A stretch of 64,000 nt of DNA, taken from contig NZ_JBEPNA010000010.1 of the NCBI RefSeq assembly GCF_040546025.1, positions 45,224 through 109,223 on the forward strand. The letters run 5' to 3'. Of the stretch, positions 24,752 through 33,648 are shown piece after piece; position 1 is the first letter of the stretch, and the number at the start of each line of letters is the position of its first letter. The translations under genes were made by a program, and so were the position numbers. Source of the DNA: Marisediminicola sp040546025 (lineage in GTDB: Bacteria; Actinomycetota; Actinomycetes; Actinomycetales; Microbacteriaceae). The notes under the pieces were generated by a model. That model saw only the letters and a program-made list of their open reading frames with translations. It ran no database searches and was not told the DNA's origin.

Positions 24752-26420
24752 TCACTTCGACTCTCCGGTCCTCCCCCCGCCCGATCGGGACGGGCCGGAC
24801 GCGATCAGCCAACCGCGGCTGACCCTCGCCGGCTATGCCAGGTACTTCTGGCGGCAACTCACCAGCATGCGAACGGCGCTGTTCCTGCTCCTCCTGCTTG
24901 CCGTGGCGGCGGTCCCCGGATCGCTTGTTCCCCAGCGGATTTCCAACCCGAACGGGGTTCTGCAGTACTTCGACAACAACCCCGAACTGGCCCCCGTGCT
25001 CGATTCGATCCAGGCCTTCGACGTCTACTCCTCCCCGTGGTTCTCCGCCATCTACCTGCTGCTCTTCGTCTCGCTGATCGGCTGTGTTATCCCCCGCACC
25101 ATCCACCACATCCGTGCCCTGCGCAGCCAGCCGCCCAAGACCCCGGCCAGGCTCGAGCGCCTCGAGGGCTTCATCACCAGCGAGGCGCCCGCGGGCGGCA
25201 CGACATCGACTGCCGCGATCGAGACCGCCCGGGATATCCTGAAGAAGTCCGGCTATCGGGTGCGCCTGTTCACCGGTATGCGCGGGGACCTGTCCGTGAG
25301 CGCCGAACGCGGATACCTCAGGGAGACGGGCAACCTCGTCTTCCATACCGCGCTCATCGGGGTGCTGCTGTCCGTCGGAATCGGTGGGAGCCTCGCATAC
25401 GGTGGACAGAAGGTGATCATCGAGGGCAACTCCTTCGCCAACGTGCTTCTGTCCTATGAATCGTTCCTTCCCGGCCGGTTGTTCAACGAGGGCATGCTGA
25501 CGCCGTACCGGCTGAGCCTCGACAATCTTGCGGTGACCTACGAGACGGAGAACCGCAATGCCTACGGGTTCCCCATCGACTACACGGCGAGCGTGACCAA
25601 GTACCTCCCGCAGCCCGACGGAACCGAGCGTGTCGAGCAGGACATCGTCAAAGTGAACCAGCCGCTGAGCATCGGGAACGGCACTGTGTACCTCCTCGGC
25701 AACGGTTATGCGCCGAAGATCACGGTGCGAGACGGCGACGGGAACGTCGCATTCAGCGATGCGGTGCCGTTCCTTCCGCAGGACGCCAACCTGACCTCGC
25801 TCGGCGTGATCAAGGTCACTGATTCCCTTCCCGAGCAGATCGGGATGATCGGGTTCCTCTACCCGACGGCGGCGCCGCTGCAGACCGGGGCGTTGACGTC
25901 GAACTTCGCGGACCTGATAAACCCGGTGCTGAGTTTGCAGGTCTATACCGGCGACCTCGGGGTCGATGACGGCGTGCCTCGTTCGGTGTACTCGCTGAAC
26001 ACCGACGCCATGACGGAAGTCGCCGGACGCAACGCCGACACGCCATCGATCCAGCTGGTGCCAGGCGAGACGGTGGATCTGCCGGGAAACATCGGATCCG
26101 TGACTTTCGAGAATGTCGACCCGGGGGCCGCTGCCGGTGACCTGTCGAACTCCGTTCCCCGCTTCGTCAGTTTCGACATCAGGAGCGACCCGAGCAAACT
26201 CTGGGTGCTGGTGTTTGCGATTCTCGTTCTGGCGGGATTGATGACCTCCCTGTTCATTCCGCGGCGCAGGGTCTGGGTGAAGGCGAGTGACGTGGAGGGC
26301 GGCGGAGTGCGGCTCGAATATGCGGGACTGGCCCGCGGCGAGGACCCCGGACTCGAGCGGGCGGTAGGGGACATTGCCGAGAGGCATTCCCAGCGGTTGG
26401 GCCTTAGGGTGAAAGAGTGA
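24735..26420 (+). CDS. resB: Cytochrome c biogenesis protein ResB (CcsI-type)
   Basis: A 561-residue membrane protein of the system II haem-ligation complex. An N-terminal helix (LTSMRTALFLLLLLAVAAVP with PGSLVPQR behind it), two further helices, a large extracytoplasmic domain (about 240-480) and a final helix followed by basic residues. With CcsB it exports haem and attaches it to apocytochrome c. TTG 24735 is the best start: it overlaps ccdA, and the segment before the first helix is conserved in length in such proteins. Confidence 0.93.
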   Translation: MSRPSDHFDSPVLPPPDRDGPDAISQPRLTLAGYARYFWRQLTSMRTALFLLLLLAVAAVPGSLVPQRISNPNGVLQYFDNNPELAPVLDSIQAFDVYSSPWFSAIYLLLFVSLIGCVIPRTIHHIRALRSQPPKTPARLERLEGFITSEAPAGGTTSTAAIETARDILKKSGYRVRLFTGMRGDLSVSAERGYLRETGNLVFHTALIGVLLSVGIGGSLAYGGQKVIIEGNSFANVLLSYESFLPGRLFNEGMLTPYRLSLDNLAVTYETENRNAYGFPIDYTASVTKYLPQPDGTERVEQDIVKVNQPLSIGNGTVYLLGNGYAPKITVRDGDGNVAFSDAVPFLPQDANLTSLGVIKVTDSLPEQIGMIGFLYPTAAPLQTGALTSNFADLINPVLSLQVYTGDLGVDDGVPRSVYSLNTDAMTEVAGRNADTPSIQLVPGETVDLPGNIGSVTFENVDPGAAAGDLSNSVPRFVSFDIRSDPSKLWVLVFAILVLAGLMTSLFIPRRRVWVKASDVEGGGVRLEYAGLARGEDPGLERAVGDIAERHSQRLGLRVKE

Positions 26421-27379
26421 CTGACACCCTTGTCTCCTTGTCGTTGATCGCGCTGTGGTCGGCGATCGCGATCTACACTCTCGCGTTCATCATGTTCACC
26501 CTCGATTTCGCCAAGCGTTCGGCTTGGGCTCAGATGGCGGCTGCGCCGGCGAAAGTGGGCAGCAGGGCATCCGGACCGGCAGGGACGACCCTGACGGTCG
26601 ATCAGGTCGACACGACCGGGGGTCAGCCCCCCAAGTTCGCGTTCGAGCGAATCGGATTCGCGGTGACGGTGCTCGGCTGGCTCGTGCACGTCGGCGCGGT
26701 AGCACTGCGGGGATTCGCCCAGGGGTACGTCCCCTGGTCGAACATGTTCGAGTTTTCGCTCACCGCGACCGCCATCATCGTTGGCGTGTTCATCGCCGTG
26801 CAGCTGTGGCAGAACCTTCGCTTCCTCGGCGCCTACATCACCGGCTTCGCGATAATCGCGCTCGGTCTCGCCACGGTGAACTTCTATGTCGAGGTCAAGC
26901 CGATCCCGCCGGCACTGCAGTCAGCATGGCTTGTCGTGCACGTCTTCGTGGCGGTTCTCGGCACGTCGTTCTTCGCTCTGGGGGCGGGCCTGTCCCTCAT
27001 GCAGCTGCTACAGAACCGACGCGACGCGGCGAAGATCAGAGGGATGAAGTTCCTGCAGACGCTGCCGACGGCCGACGTGCTCGAGAACCTCGCCTATCGC
27101 GTCATTGTCGTCGGCTTCGTGTTCTGGACCTTTACGCTGATGGCCGGCGCGATCTGGGCCGAGCGATCCTGGGGCAGGTACTGGGGGTGGGACACGAAGG
27201 AGGTCTGGACCTTCATCATCTGGACCATCTTCGCCGGCTATATTCACGCCCGCGCCACCCGCGGCTGGCGCGGCTCGCGATCCGCCTGGCTGGCGATCAT
27301 CGGCTTCATCGCCGTGCTGTTCAACTTCACGGTCGTGAACCTCTTCTTCAAGGGGCTGCACTCGTACAGCGGCCTCTAG
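26417..27379 (+). CDS. ccsB: Cytochrome c biogenesis protein CcsB/ResC
   Basis: A 320-residue integral membrane protein with the haem-handling WWD-type motif (WAERSWGRYWGWDTKEVWTF) and conserved histidines flanking it, including HARATRGW. It forms with ResB the channel and synthase for c-type cytochromes. The GTG start overlaps the resB stop by 4 bases (GTGA). It is the last gene of the four-gene ccs operon, followed by repeat-rich DNA and the converging menC. Confidence 0.95.
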   Translation: MTDTLVSLSLIALWSAIAIYTLAFIMFTLDFAKRSAWAQMAAAPAKVGSRASGPAGTTLTVDQVDTTGGQPPKFAFERIGFAVTVLGWLVHVGAVALRGFAQGYVPWSNMFEFSLTATAIIVGVFIAVQLWQNLRFLGAYITGFAIIALGLATVNFYVEVKPIPPALQSAWLVVHVFVAVLGTSFFALGAGLSLMQLLQNRRDAAKIRGMKFLQTLPTADVLENLAYRVIVVGFVFWTFTLMAGAIWAERSWGRYWGWDTKEVWTFIIWTIFAGYIHARATRGWRGSRSAWLAIIGFIAVLFNFTVVNLFFKGLHSYSGL

Positions 27380-27380
27380 A

Positions 27381-27410
27381 GCCCCGCCCCGCCCCGCCCC
27401 GCCCCGCCCC
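27381..27410 (+). repeat. Pentanucleotide tandem repeat (GCCCC)x6
   Basis: Six perfect copies of GCCCC start two bases after the ccsB stop codon. It is intergenic and could vary in length by slippage. Confidence 0.85.
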
Positions 27411-27411
27411 G

Positions 27412-27597
27412 CTTTCATCATTCAGGAGTCGGAGTGCGGGCGGGCTTTCATTATTCAGGATGATGACAGCCCCGATCCCTCGCCCATGGGTAAATGGGTG
27501 AGTTGGGCGGGCGGATCTGCGGGTATTCAGGCATTCGTGGGCTGTCAGTCCTGAATAATGAAAGCCCGCCCTCGCCCCATCTCCTGAATAATGAAAG
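27412..27597. repeat. Inverted cluster of the 17-base repeat (CTCCTGAATNATGAAAG family), 4 copies
   Basis: Copies lie at 27412-27428 and 27445-27460 (minus orientation) and at 27549-27564 and 27582-27597 (plus orientation). The inner pair is part of a long, nearly perfect inverted repeat, 27442-27472 against 27539-27567. It fills the gap between the converging ccsB and menC genes and could fold into a long hairpin in either transcript. The same repeat occurs at 49.5-49.8 kb. Confidence 0.8.
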
Positions 27598-27605
27598 CAG
27601 CGCCG

Positions 27606-28592
27606 CTACGGGCGCCCGGCCAGCACCGCGTGGCAGCGGCCCAGCCGCTCGAGCCACCATGCCGTGCGATCAGTCGAGGCGGCGTAGCGGTCGAGCAGGG
27701 CAGCATCCACCTGGACGCGGCGCACCTCGATCGATCCGTCGGCCGGAAGGAGCGGACTCGACGTGACGTCTCCCGCGAGCAGCGCAGCGGTGCCGAGGCC
27801 GCAGTCGTATTCCAGCTCGGGAATGCCCGCCGCGAGATAGGCGCCCATCGAGATGCCGACCGACGTGTCCAGGGCGCTCGAGACGACGACCGGCAGCTTC
27901 GTCGCGGCGACGATGTCGAGGCTAGCGCGGATGCCGCCGAGCGGCTGGGCCTTGATCACGAGCAGGTCGGCGGCGCCGGCGCGTGCGACCTCCAGCGGAT
28001 CGCTCGCCTTGCGCACGCTCTCATCCGCAGCGATCGGGATGCCCATGTACTTCACACGTTGCCGGATGTCGGCGAGCTCCTCCACGCTCGCGCACGGCTG
28101 CTCGACATACTCCAGGTCGAATCCCGCGAGGGCATGGATGGCGTGCTCGGCCTCGTCGACGTTCCAGCCGCCGTTCGCGTCGATGCGGATGCGCCCCTCG
28201 ACACCGACGTAATCGCGCGCCGCAGCGACGCGGGCCACGTCGTCGGCGAGCATCTGGCCGAGCTGGGCAACCTTGACCTTGACCGTGCGGCATCCGGGGA
28301 AGGTATCGAGCACCCCCGCGACTGCACTGGGTTCGACGGCCGGGAGCGTCGCGTTGACCCGGATGCGACTGCGGAACAGCGCGGGCGCCGCCAGCCAGCC
28401 AAAGTCGATCGCCCCGTCGAGCCACGCCGCCGCCTCGGTGTCGTCGTACTCGACGAACGGGGAGAACTCGGTCCACCCCTGCGGCCCCTCGAACAGCAGG
28501 GCCTCGCGGCTCGTGATCCCGCGGAACGGCTGGCGGAGCGGAAGGGAGACGGCACGGGCGGAACCCGTCAGGTCTGGCAACGATGGCAGCAT
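27606..28592 (-). CDS. menC: o-Succinylbenzoate synthase
   Basis: A 328-residue enolase-superfamily enzyme that dehydrates SHCHC to o-succinylbenzoate in menaquinone synthesis. The KxK catalytic lysine motif is in TVKVKVAQ. The Mg ligands are in RIDANGGWN, EYVEQPC and AADES, and a second lysine in LVIKAQPLGG. It is one of the seven men genes in this window, here separated from the others by the dihydroxyacetone-kinase operon. The start ATG 28592 follows a CAGACT box 6 bases away. Confidence 0.95.
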   Translation of the reverse strand: MLPSLPDLTGSARAVSLPLRQPFRGITSREALLFEGPQGWTEFSPFVEYDDTEAAAWLDGAIDFGWLAAPALFRSRIRVNATLPAVEPSAVAGVLDTFPGCRTVKVKVAQLGQMLADDVARVAAARDYVGVEGRIRIDANGGWNVDEAEHAIHALAGFDLEYVEQPCASVEELADIRQRVKYMGIPIAADESVRKASDPLEVARAGAADLLVIKAQPLGGIRASLDIVAATKLPVVVSSALDTSVGISMGAYLAAGIPELEYDCGLGTAALLAGDVTSSPLLPADGSIEVRRVQVDAALLDRYAASTDRTAWWLERLGRCHAVLAGRP

Positions 28593-28598
28593 GGGATC

Positions 28599-28604
28599 AG
28601 TCTG
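28599..28604 (-). promoter_or_regulatory. -10 box of menC, leaderless start
   Basis: CAGACT (minus strand) ends 6 bases before ATG 28592. Confidence 0.4.
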
Positions 28605-28766
28605 CCCCCATTAGCGCCCGCATCCGCCCACCGTGCGCCCGCGGGCTCTCGCGAGTCGCCCGTCAGCGCCGCCCCGGGTCGCCCGCGTGCACGGAGTCCG
28701 AGGCCCGGGCAACCCCTCGCGCCGACGGATCTCGATAATGCATCATGAAGGGCGGTGCCGTTCGGG

Positions 28767-28786
28767 CGACATCGAACGCGATGTCG
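28767..28786 (+). promoter_or_regulatory. Operator-like palindrome upstream of the aldolase gene
   Basis: CGACATCG and CGATGTCG form a perfect 8-bp inverted repeat with a 4-base spacer, 46 bases upstream of ATG 28833. No regulator gene is adjacent; size and symmetry suit a dimeric repressor (GntR, LacI or DeoR type). Confidence 0.5.
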
Positions 28787-28832
28787 GGACACGCGAGCCG
28801 GATGCCGCTCCAGACCAACAAAGGAGTCCGCC

Positions 28833-29693
28833 ATGCCGGTCGTGCCGCTCAAGGAGATTCTCGATTCAGCGGTGGCCGGCAAGTACGGCGTGCCCGCCAT
28901 CAATGTGGTCAACGATCTCACCCTCGGGTCCGTTCTGGCGGGAGCGGTCGACGCGCGCTCGCCGGTCATCGTGCAGACCTCGGTCAAGACAGTCAGGTCC
29001 ATCGGCTCGCGCGTGCTCTTCGCGATGTGGGAGGCGATGACGGCGAACATCGAGGTGCCGGTCGCACTCCACCTCGACCATTGCCCCGATCGCGCCGTCA
29101 TCACGGAATGCCTCGCGGCCGGATGGAACTCCGTGCTCTTCGACGCCTCGCACCTTCCCGTCGAGGAGAATCTACGACAGACGATCGAGGTCGTCGCCGA
29201 GGCCCGACAGTACGGGGCTCACGTCGAGGGCGAGATCGAGTCGATCACCGGGGTCGAAGACGGGGTGGGGTCGGACGCCGAGTCGGCCCGGCAGACCCTG
29301 GAGGTGTCGCTCGATTTTATCCGCCGGACCGGAGTCGACGTGTTCGCGCCCGCGATCGGCAACGCCCACGGCGTATACCGGCGGGCCCCGGTGCTCGACT
29401 TCCAGCGGGTGAGCGACATCGTCGCCGCCGAGCCGATCTCGATCGCGCTGCACGGCGGCAGCGGGATGTCGGATGACCAGTTCCGTGACCTCATCGCGCG
29501 CGGCTGCGCAAAGGTGAACATCTCTACCGCGCTCAAGATGACCTACATGCAGTCGACGCTGCGCGAGCTCAGGGCCGCGGAAGCCGCCGACAAGTGGGAC
29601 CCGCCCACGCTGTTCGACGCTGTGTCGGCCGATGTGCGCGCGTTGACGTCGACGCTCGCGACGACCTTCGGCAGCGCCGGGACCGCCCGCTAG
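28833..29693 (+). CDS. Class II fructose-bisphosphate-type aldolase
   Basis: A 286-residue zinc-dependent aldolase of the class II FBA/ketose-bisphosphate family. The metal-binding His motifs are visible: ALHLDHCPD, IGNAHGVYRR and ALHGGSGM. ATG 28833 has a good AAGGAG ribosome-binding site, so the 26 residues further upstream are excluded. The following genes (CbbY-like HAD, DhaL, DhaK) suggest that it splits a keto sugar phosphate into DHAP or a dihydroxyacetone product, not general glycolysis. Substrate not determinable from sequence. Confidence 0.88.
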   Translation: MPVVPLKEILDSAVAGKYGVPAINVVNDLTLGSVLAGAVDARSPVIVQTSVKTVRSIGSRVLFAMWEAMTANIEVPVALHLDHCPDRAVITECLAAGWNSVLFDASHLPVEENLRQTIEVVAEARQYGAHVEGEIESITGVEDGVGSDAESARQTLEVSLDFIRRTGVDVFAPAIGNAHGVYRRAPVLDFQRVSDIVAAEPISIALHGGSGMSDDQFRDLIARGCAKVNISTALKMTYMQSTLRELRAAEAADKWDPPTLFDAVSADVRALTSTLATTFGSAGTAR

Positions 29694-29695
29694 CC

Positions 29696-30481
29696 ATGCC
29701 GGCGCTCATCTTCGACTGCGACGGGGTGCTCGCCGACACGGAGCGCCACGGGCACCTGCCCGCCTTCAACCGCGCCTTCGAGGAATTCGGGCTCGATGTG
29801 CGCTGGTCGGAGGACGACTACGCCGAGAAGCTGCGCATCGGCGGGGGCAAGGAGCGCATGGCCACCTTGCTGACCCCCAGATTCGTGCGACAGAACTCGC
29901 TCCCCACCGACCCCGACGGGCAGGGGGATGCGCTCGCCGCCTGGCACCGCCGCAAGACCGCGATCTACACCGCCATCGTCGAGGCGGGGGAGCTGCCGGC
30001 GCGCCCCGGCATCGCGAGAATCACCCGCGAGGCGGCCGAGGCCGGCTTCCACCTCGCGGTCGCGTCGACATCGGCCGAAGCATCGGTGCTCGCCGTGCTC
30101 AGGCACGCCGTCGGGGCGGAGCTGGCGGCCCGGTTCCGGGTCTTTGCCGGCGACATCGTGCCGGCCAAGAAACCGGCGCCGGACATCTACGAACTCGCGC
30201 TTCGCGAGATGGCGATCCGCGCCGACGAGGCCGTCGTCGTCGAAGACAGCGCCAACGGGCTGAGGGCGGCGCTCGCCGCCGGGTTGCGCACCATCGTCAC
30301 CGTCAGCAGCTACACCGCGGACGAGGACTTCAGCGGGGCCGCCCTCGTCCTCTCCTCGCTCGGCGACCCAGACGAGCCCGCCACCGTGCTCGCGGCGGAT
30401 GCAGGAATCCGGCCGACCGACTTCGTGCGGATCAGCGACATCGCCGCTCTACTCGCCACACCGATCAGGGAGCATCCATGA
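29696..30481 (+). CDS. HAD phosphatase, CbbY/beta-phosphoglucomutase-like
   Basis: A 261-residue HAD enzyme with DxD motif I (IFDCDGVLADTE, Asp7 and Asp9), the Thr/Ser motif II in AVASTSAEAS, and EDSANGLRAALAAG as motif III/IV. The family includes CbbY, which dephosphorylates xylulose-1,5-bisphosphate. The DGVLADTERHGHLPAFNRAF region is quite CbbY-like. The start lies 2 bases after the aldolase stop and the end overlaps dhaL by 4 bases, so it belongs to the operon and may remove a wrongly phosphorylated sugar or process an intermediate. Confidence 0.82.
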   Translation: MPALIFDCDGVLADTERHGHLPAFNRAFEEFGLDVRWSEDDYAEKLRIGGGKERMATLLTPRFVRQNSLPTDPDGQGDALAAWHRRKTAIYTAIVEAGELPARPGIARITREAAEAGFHLAVASTSAEASVLAVLRHAVGAELAARFRVFAGDIVPAKKPAPDIYELALREMAIRADEAVVVEDSANGLRAALAAGLRTIVTVSSYTADEDFSGAALVLSSLGDPDEPATVLAADAGIRPTDFVRISDIAALLATPIREHP

Positions 30482-31122
30482 CCAGCACCGCCATCGAGGA
30501 CACCGAATTCGTCGTGCGCACCATCGCGACCACGGCTGTCGAGAACGAGAAGTACTTCGGCGACCTCGACGCCGTCGTCGGCGACGGCGACTTCGGCTAC
30601 TCCCTCGCGCGCGGCTTCGAGAAGATCCTCCTCGACTGGGACGGCTTCGACCGCGCCGACCCCGGCACCTTCCTGCTGAAGATCGCCGTGGCGATCACCA
30701 GCCGGATCGGTGGAACGTCCGGCCCGATCTGGGGCACCGCGTTCATGCGCGCCGGCACTCAACTCAAGGGCGAGGACTCGCCCACTCGCGCCGATGTGGT
30801 TCGGGCACTGCGGGCGAGCATCGAGGGGATCAAGACGCGGGGGAATTCGGATCTCGGCGACAAGACGCTGCTCGACGCGATCATCCCCGCTGTCGATGCG
30901 CTCGAGCAGTCGATCGCCGACGGGGACGACACCGCCACCGCGCTCGATCAGTCCGCCGCCGTCGCGAGGCGGGCGGCGGACGCCACCGTCCAGATGCAGG
31001 CGAAGCGCGGCCGGGCGAGCTACAGCGGAGAACGCAGCATCGGATCCGTCGACCCCGGCGCGATCGCGGTCGCCGTGATCGCGGAGCGCATCGCGGCCGA
31101 GTGGAAGGCGCGCGCGCTCTAG
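30478..31122 (+). CDS. dhaL: Dihydroxyacetone kinase ADP-binding subunit DhaL
   Basis: A 214-residue DhaL domain. The Mg-ADP site is the acidic VVGDGDFGYSLARGFE motif (Asp36, Asp38), and the helical barrel with GTSGPIWGTAFMRAG and GNSDLGDKTLLDAI blocks follows. It phosphorylates dihydroxyacetone bound to DhaK. No DhaM (the PTS donor) is encoded nearby, so either ATP is used directly or DhaM is elsewhere. It precedes dhaK, unlike the usual dhaK-dhaL order. Confidence 0.9.
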   Translation: MTSTAIEDTEFVVRTIATTAVENEKYFGDLDAVVGDGDFGYSLARGFEKILLDWDGFDRADPGTFLLKIAVAITSRIGGTSGPIWGTAFMRAGTQLKGEDSPTRADVVRALRASIEGIKTRGNSDLGDKTLLDAIIPAVDALEQSIADGDDTATALDQSAAVARRAADATVQMQAKRGRASYSGERSIGSVDPGAIAVAVIAERIAAEWKARAL

Positions 31123-31184
31123 ACGACACCCACCACCCAGCATCCACACCCAACACCCACCCCAGAGAAGACGCGGAGAAGGCC

Positions 31185-32180
31185 ATGAAGAAGTTCATCA
31201 ACGACCCCCAGCAGTTCGTTCCGGAGATGCTCAAGGGCATCGCTCTCGCGAACCCCGACACGCTGCGGTACGTGCCCGAGTACAACCTCATCGCACGGGC
31301 TGACGCGCCCAACCCGAACAAGGTCACGATCATCCAGGGGTCGGGGTCGGGCCACGAACCGGCCCACGTCATGACGGTGGGCCGCGGGATGCTCGACGGC
31401 GCGTGCCCGGGAGACGTCTTCGCGGCTCCGCCGATGGACTACGTCTACGAGACGACGAAGCTCCTCGCCTCGCCGAAGGGGGTGCTCCTGCTCGTCAACA
31501 ACTACACCGGCGACCGGATGGCCTTCGACATGGCCCAGGAGATGAGCCAGGCAGACGGCCTCGAGGTGCGCACGCTCTTCATCGACGACGACGTGTCGGT
31601 TCAGGACTCCACCTACACGGTCGGCCGCCGGGGTGTGGCGGGCAACTTTTTCGTCATGAAGGCCGTCGGAGCGGCAGCCGAGAACGGGGCCGATCTTGAT
31701 GAGCTCATCCGCATCGGCGAGAAGGTCAACTCGGTCACCCGCACGATGGGCATCGCGCTCACAGCCTGCACCCCGCCGGCGAAAGGCTCGCCGCTGTTCG
31801 AGCTCGGCGACGACGAGATCGAGATCGGGGTGGGAATCCACGGCGAGCCCGGACGCCGGCGCGGCACCTGGGCGCCCGCGAACGAGCTCATGGACGTGCT
31901 CATGGATGCCGTGGTTGGCGACCTGCCGTTCGAGAGCGGCGACCGGGTCGCGGTCATGATCAACGGGCTCGGCGGCACCCCGATCAGCGAGCTGTACCTG
32001 CTCTACGGCATTGCGCACGAGGCGCTGTCGCAGCGGGGCATCACGGTCGGCCGCAACTACGTCGGCGAGTACTGCACCTCCCTCGACATGGCCGGGGCCT
32101 CTCTCACCCTCGTGCGGCTGGATGACGAGATCGAGCAGCTGCTCGCGGCCCCGGCCGAGATCGCGATCCGCGTGTTCTGA
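31185..32180 (+). CDS. dhaK: Dihydroxyacetone kinase substrate-binding subunit DhaK
   Basis: A 331-residue DhaK domain, with GSGSGHEPAH (His57) and the substrate-linked His219 in GVGIHGEPG that forms the hemiaminal bond with dihydroxyacetone-like substrates. Family members phosphorylate dihydroxyacetone or erythrulose. ATG 31185 has a purine-rich GAGAAGG stretch ahead of it and lies 62 bases after dhaL. Last gene of the four-gene operon aldolase-HAD-DhaL-DhaK. Confidence 0.93.
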   Translation: MKKFINDPQQFVPEMLKGIALANPDTLRYVPEYNLIARADAPNPNKVTIIQGSGSGHEPAHVMTVGRGMLDGACPGDVFAAPPMDYVYETTKLLASPKGVLLLVNNYTGDRMAFDMAQEMSQADGLEVRTLFIDDDVSVQDSTYTVGRRGVAGNFFVMKAVGAAAENGADLDELIRIGEKVNSVTRTMGIALTACTPPAKGSPLFELGDDEIEIGVGIHGEPGRRRGTWAPANELMDVLMDAVVGDLPFESGDRVAVMINGLGGTPISELYLLYGIAHEALSQRGITVGRNYVGEYCTSLDMAGASLTLVRLDDEIEQLLAAPAEIAIRVF

Positions 32181-32237
32181 GCCGGTTTGCCCGTCGCCCG
32201 CGCTGCTGGCAGGCTGGCGGGGAGGATCGGGGTGGTC

Positions 32238-32627
32238 ATGGACGCGAACACGAATCCGGGCACGGAGCCGGCGGGCGCCGACCTAATGGACGCGGCGCCG
32301 CCGGATGCGCACGCCGGCGTCCACGCGATTCCGGACCGGCCGCACCCCCGCCCCGGCGCCTGGCTGGGCATTCTCGCCGCCGTGTTCGCCGTCGCCTGCG
32401 CCGGACTCGTCGTGGCGGGTGTCGCCGTCGCGCTCGCCGGCGATTTCGCCGCGTCGACCCTGCTCGCCCAACTCGCAATCGGCTGCTCGATCGCGGCCAT
32501 CGTGACCGGTGTCGTGGCGATCGTCCTGAAGCGTGGTCGCCGCTGGGGGATCGCGGGCTGCGTGCTGGGGATCCTCGCGAATCCGCTCGTGGCGGTCGTC
32601 GTGTTGCGCACGTTCGACGGAATCTAA
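32238..32627 (+). CDS. Small membrane protein (DUF4190-like), unknown function
   Basis: A 129-residue protein. A Pro/Ala/Asp-rich cytosolic N-terminus (about 1-40) is followed by two transmembrane helices (GAWLGILAAVFAVACAGLVV and LLAQLAIGCSIAAIVTGVVA) and a third weaker one near the C-terminus. This matches small DUF4190-type actinobacterial membrane proteins with no known function. It sits between the DHA operon and menB, and its stop codon is part of the menB -10 box region. Confidence 0.7.
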   Translation: MDANTNPGTEPAGADLMDAAPPDAHAGVHAIPDRPHPRPGAWLGILAAVFAVACAGLVVAGVAVALAGDFAASTLLAQLAIGCSIAAIVTGVVAIVLKRGRRWGIAGCVLGILANPLVAVVVLRTFDGI

Positions 32628-32630
32628 ACT
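32625..32630 (+). promoter_or_regulatory. -10 box of menB, leaderless start
   Basis: TAAACT overlaps the stop codon of the previous gene and ends 6 bases before ATG 32637. Confidence 0.45.
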
Positions 32631-32636
32631 GGCCAC

Positions 32637-33545
<909 letters not shown>

Positions 33546-33564
33546 TGCCCCCGGCCACCCCCAC

Positions 33565-33620
33565 GAGTTGCCCAGTTATGTCCTTTCAGGGGTGTCAGAG
33601 GGGACATAAGTGGGCAGCTC
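33565..33620. repeat. 19-bp imperfect inverted repeat between menB and menE
   Basis: GAGTTGCCCAGTTATGTCC (33565-33583) faces GGACATAAGTGGGCAGCTC (33602-33620), with a loop of 18 bases. It may end or slow transcription of menB and begins next to the menE leader. Confidence 0.6.
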
Positions 33621-33648
33621 GCGGGATGGGCGGTACGGAGGGGTCGTC

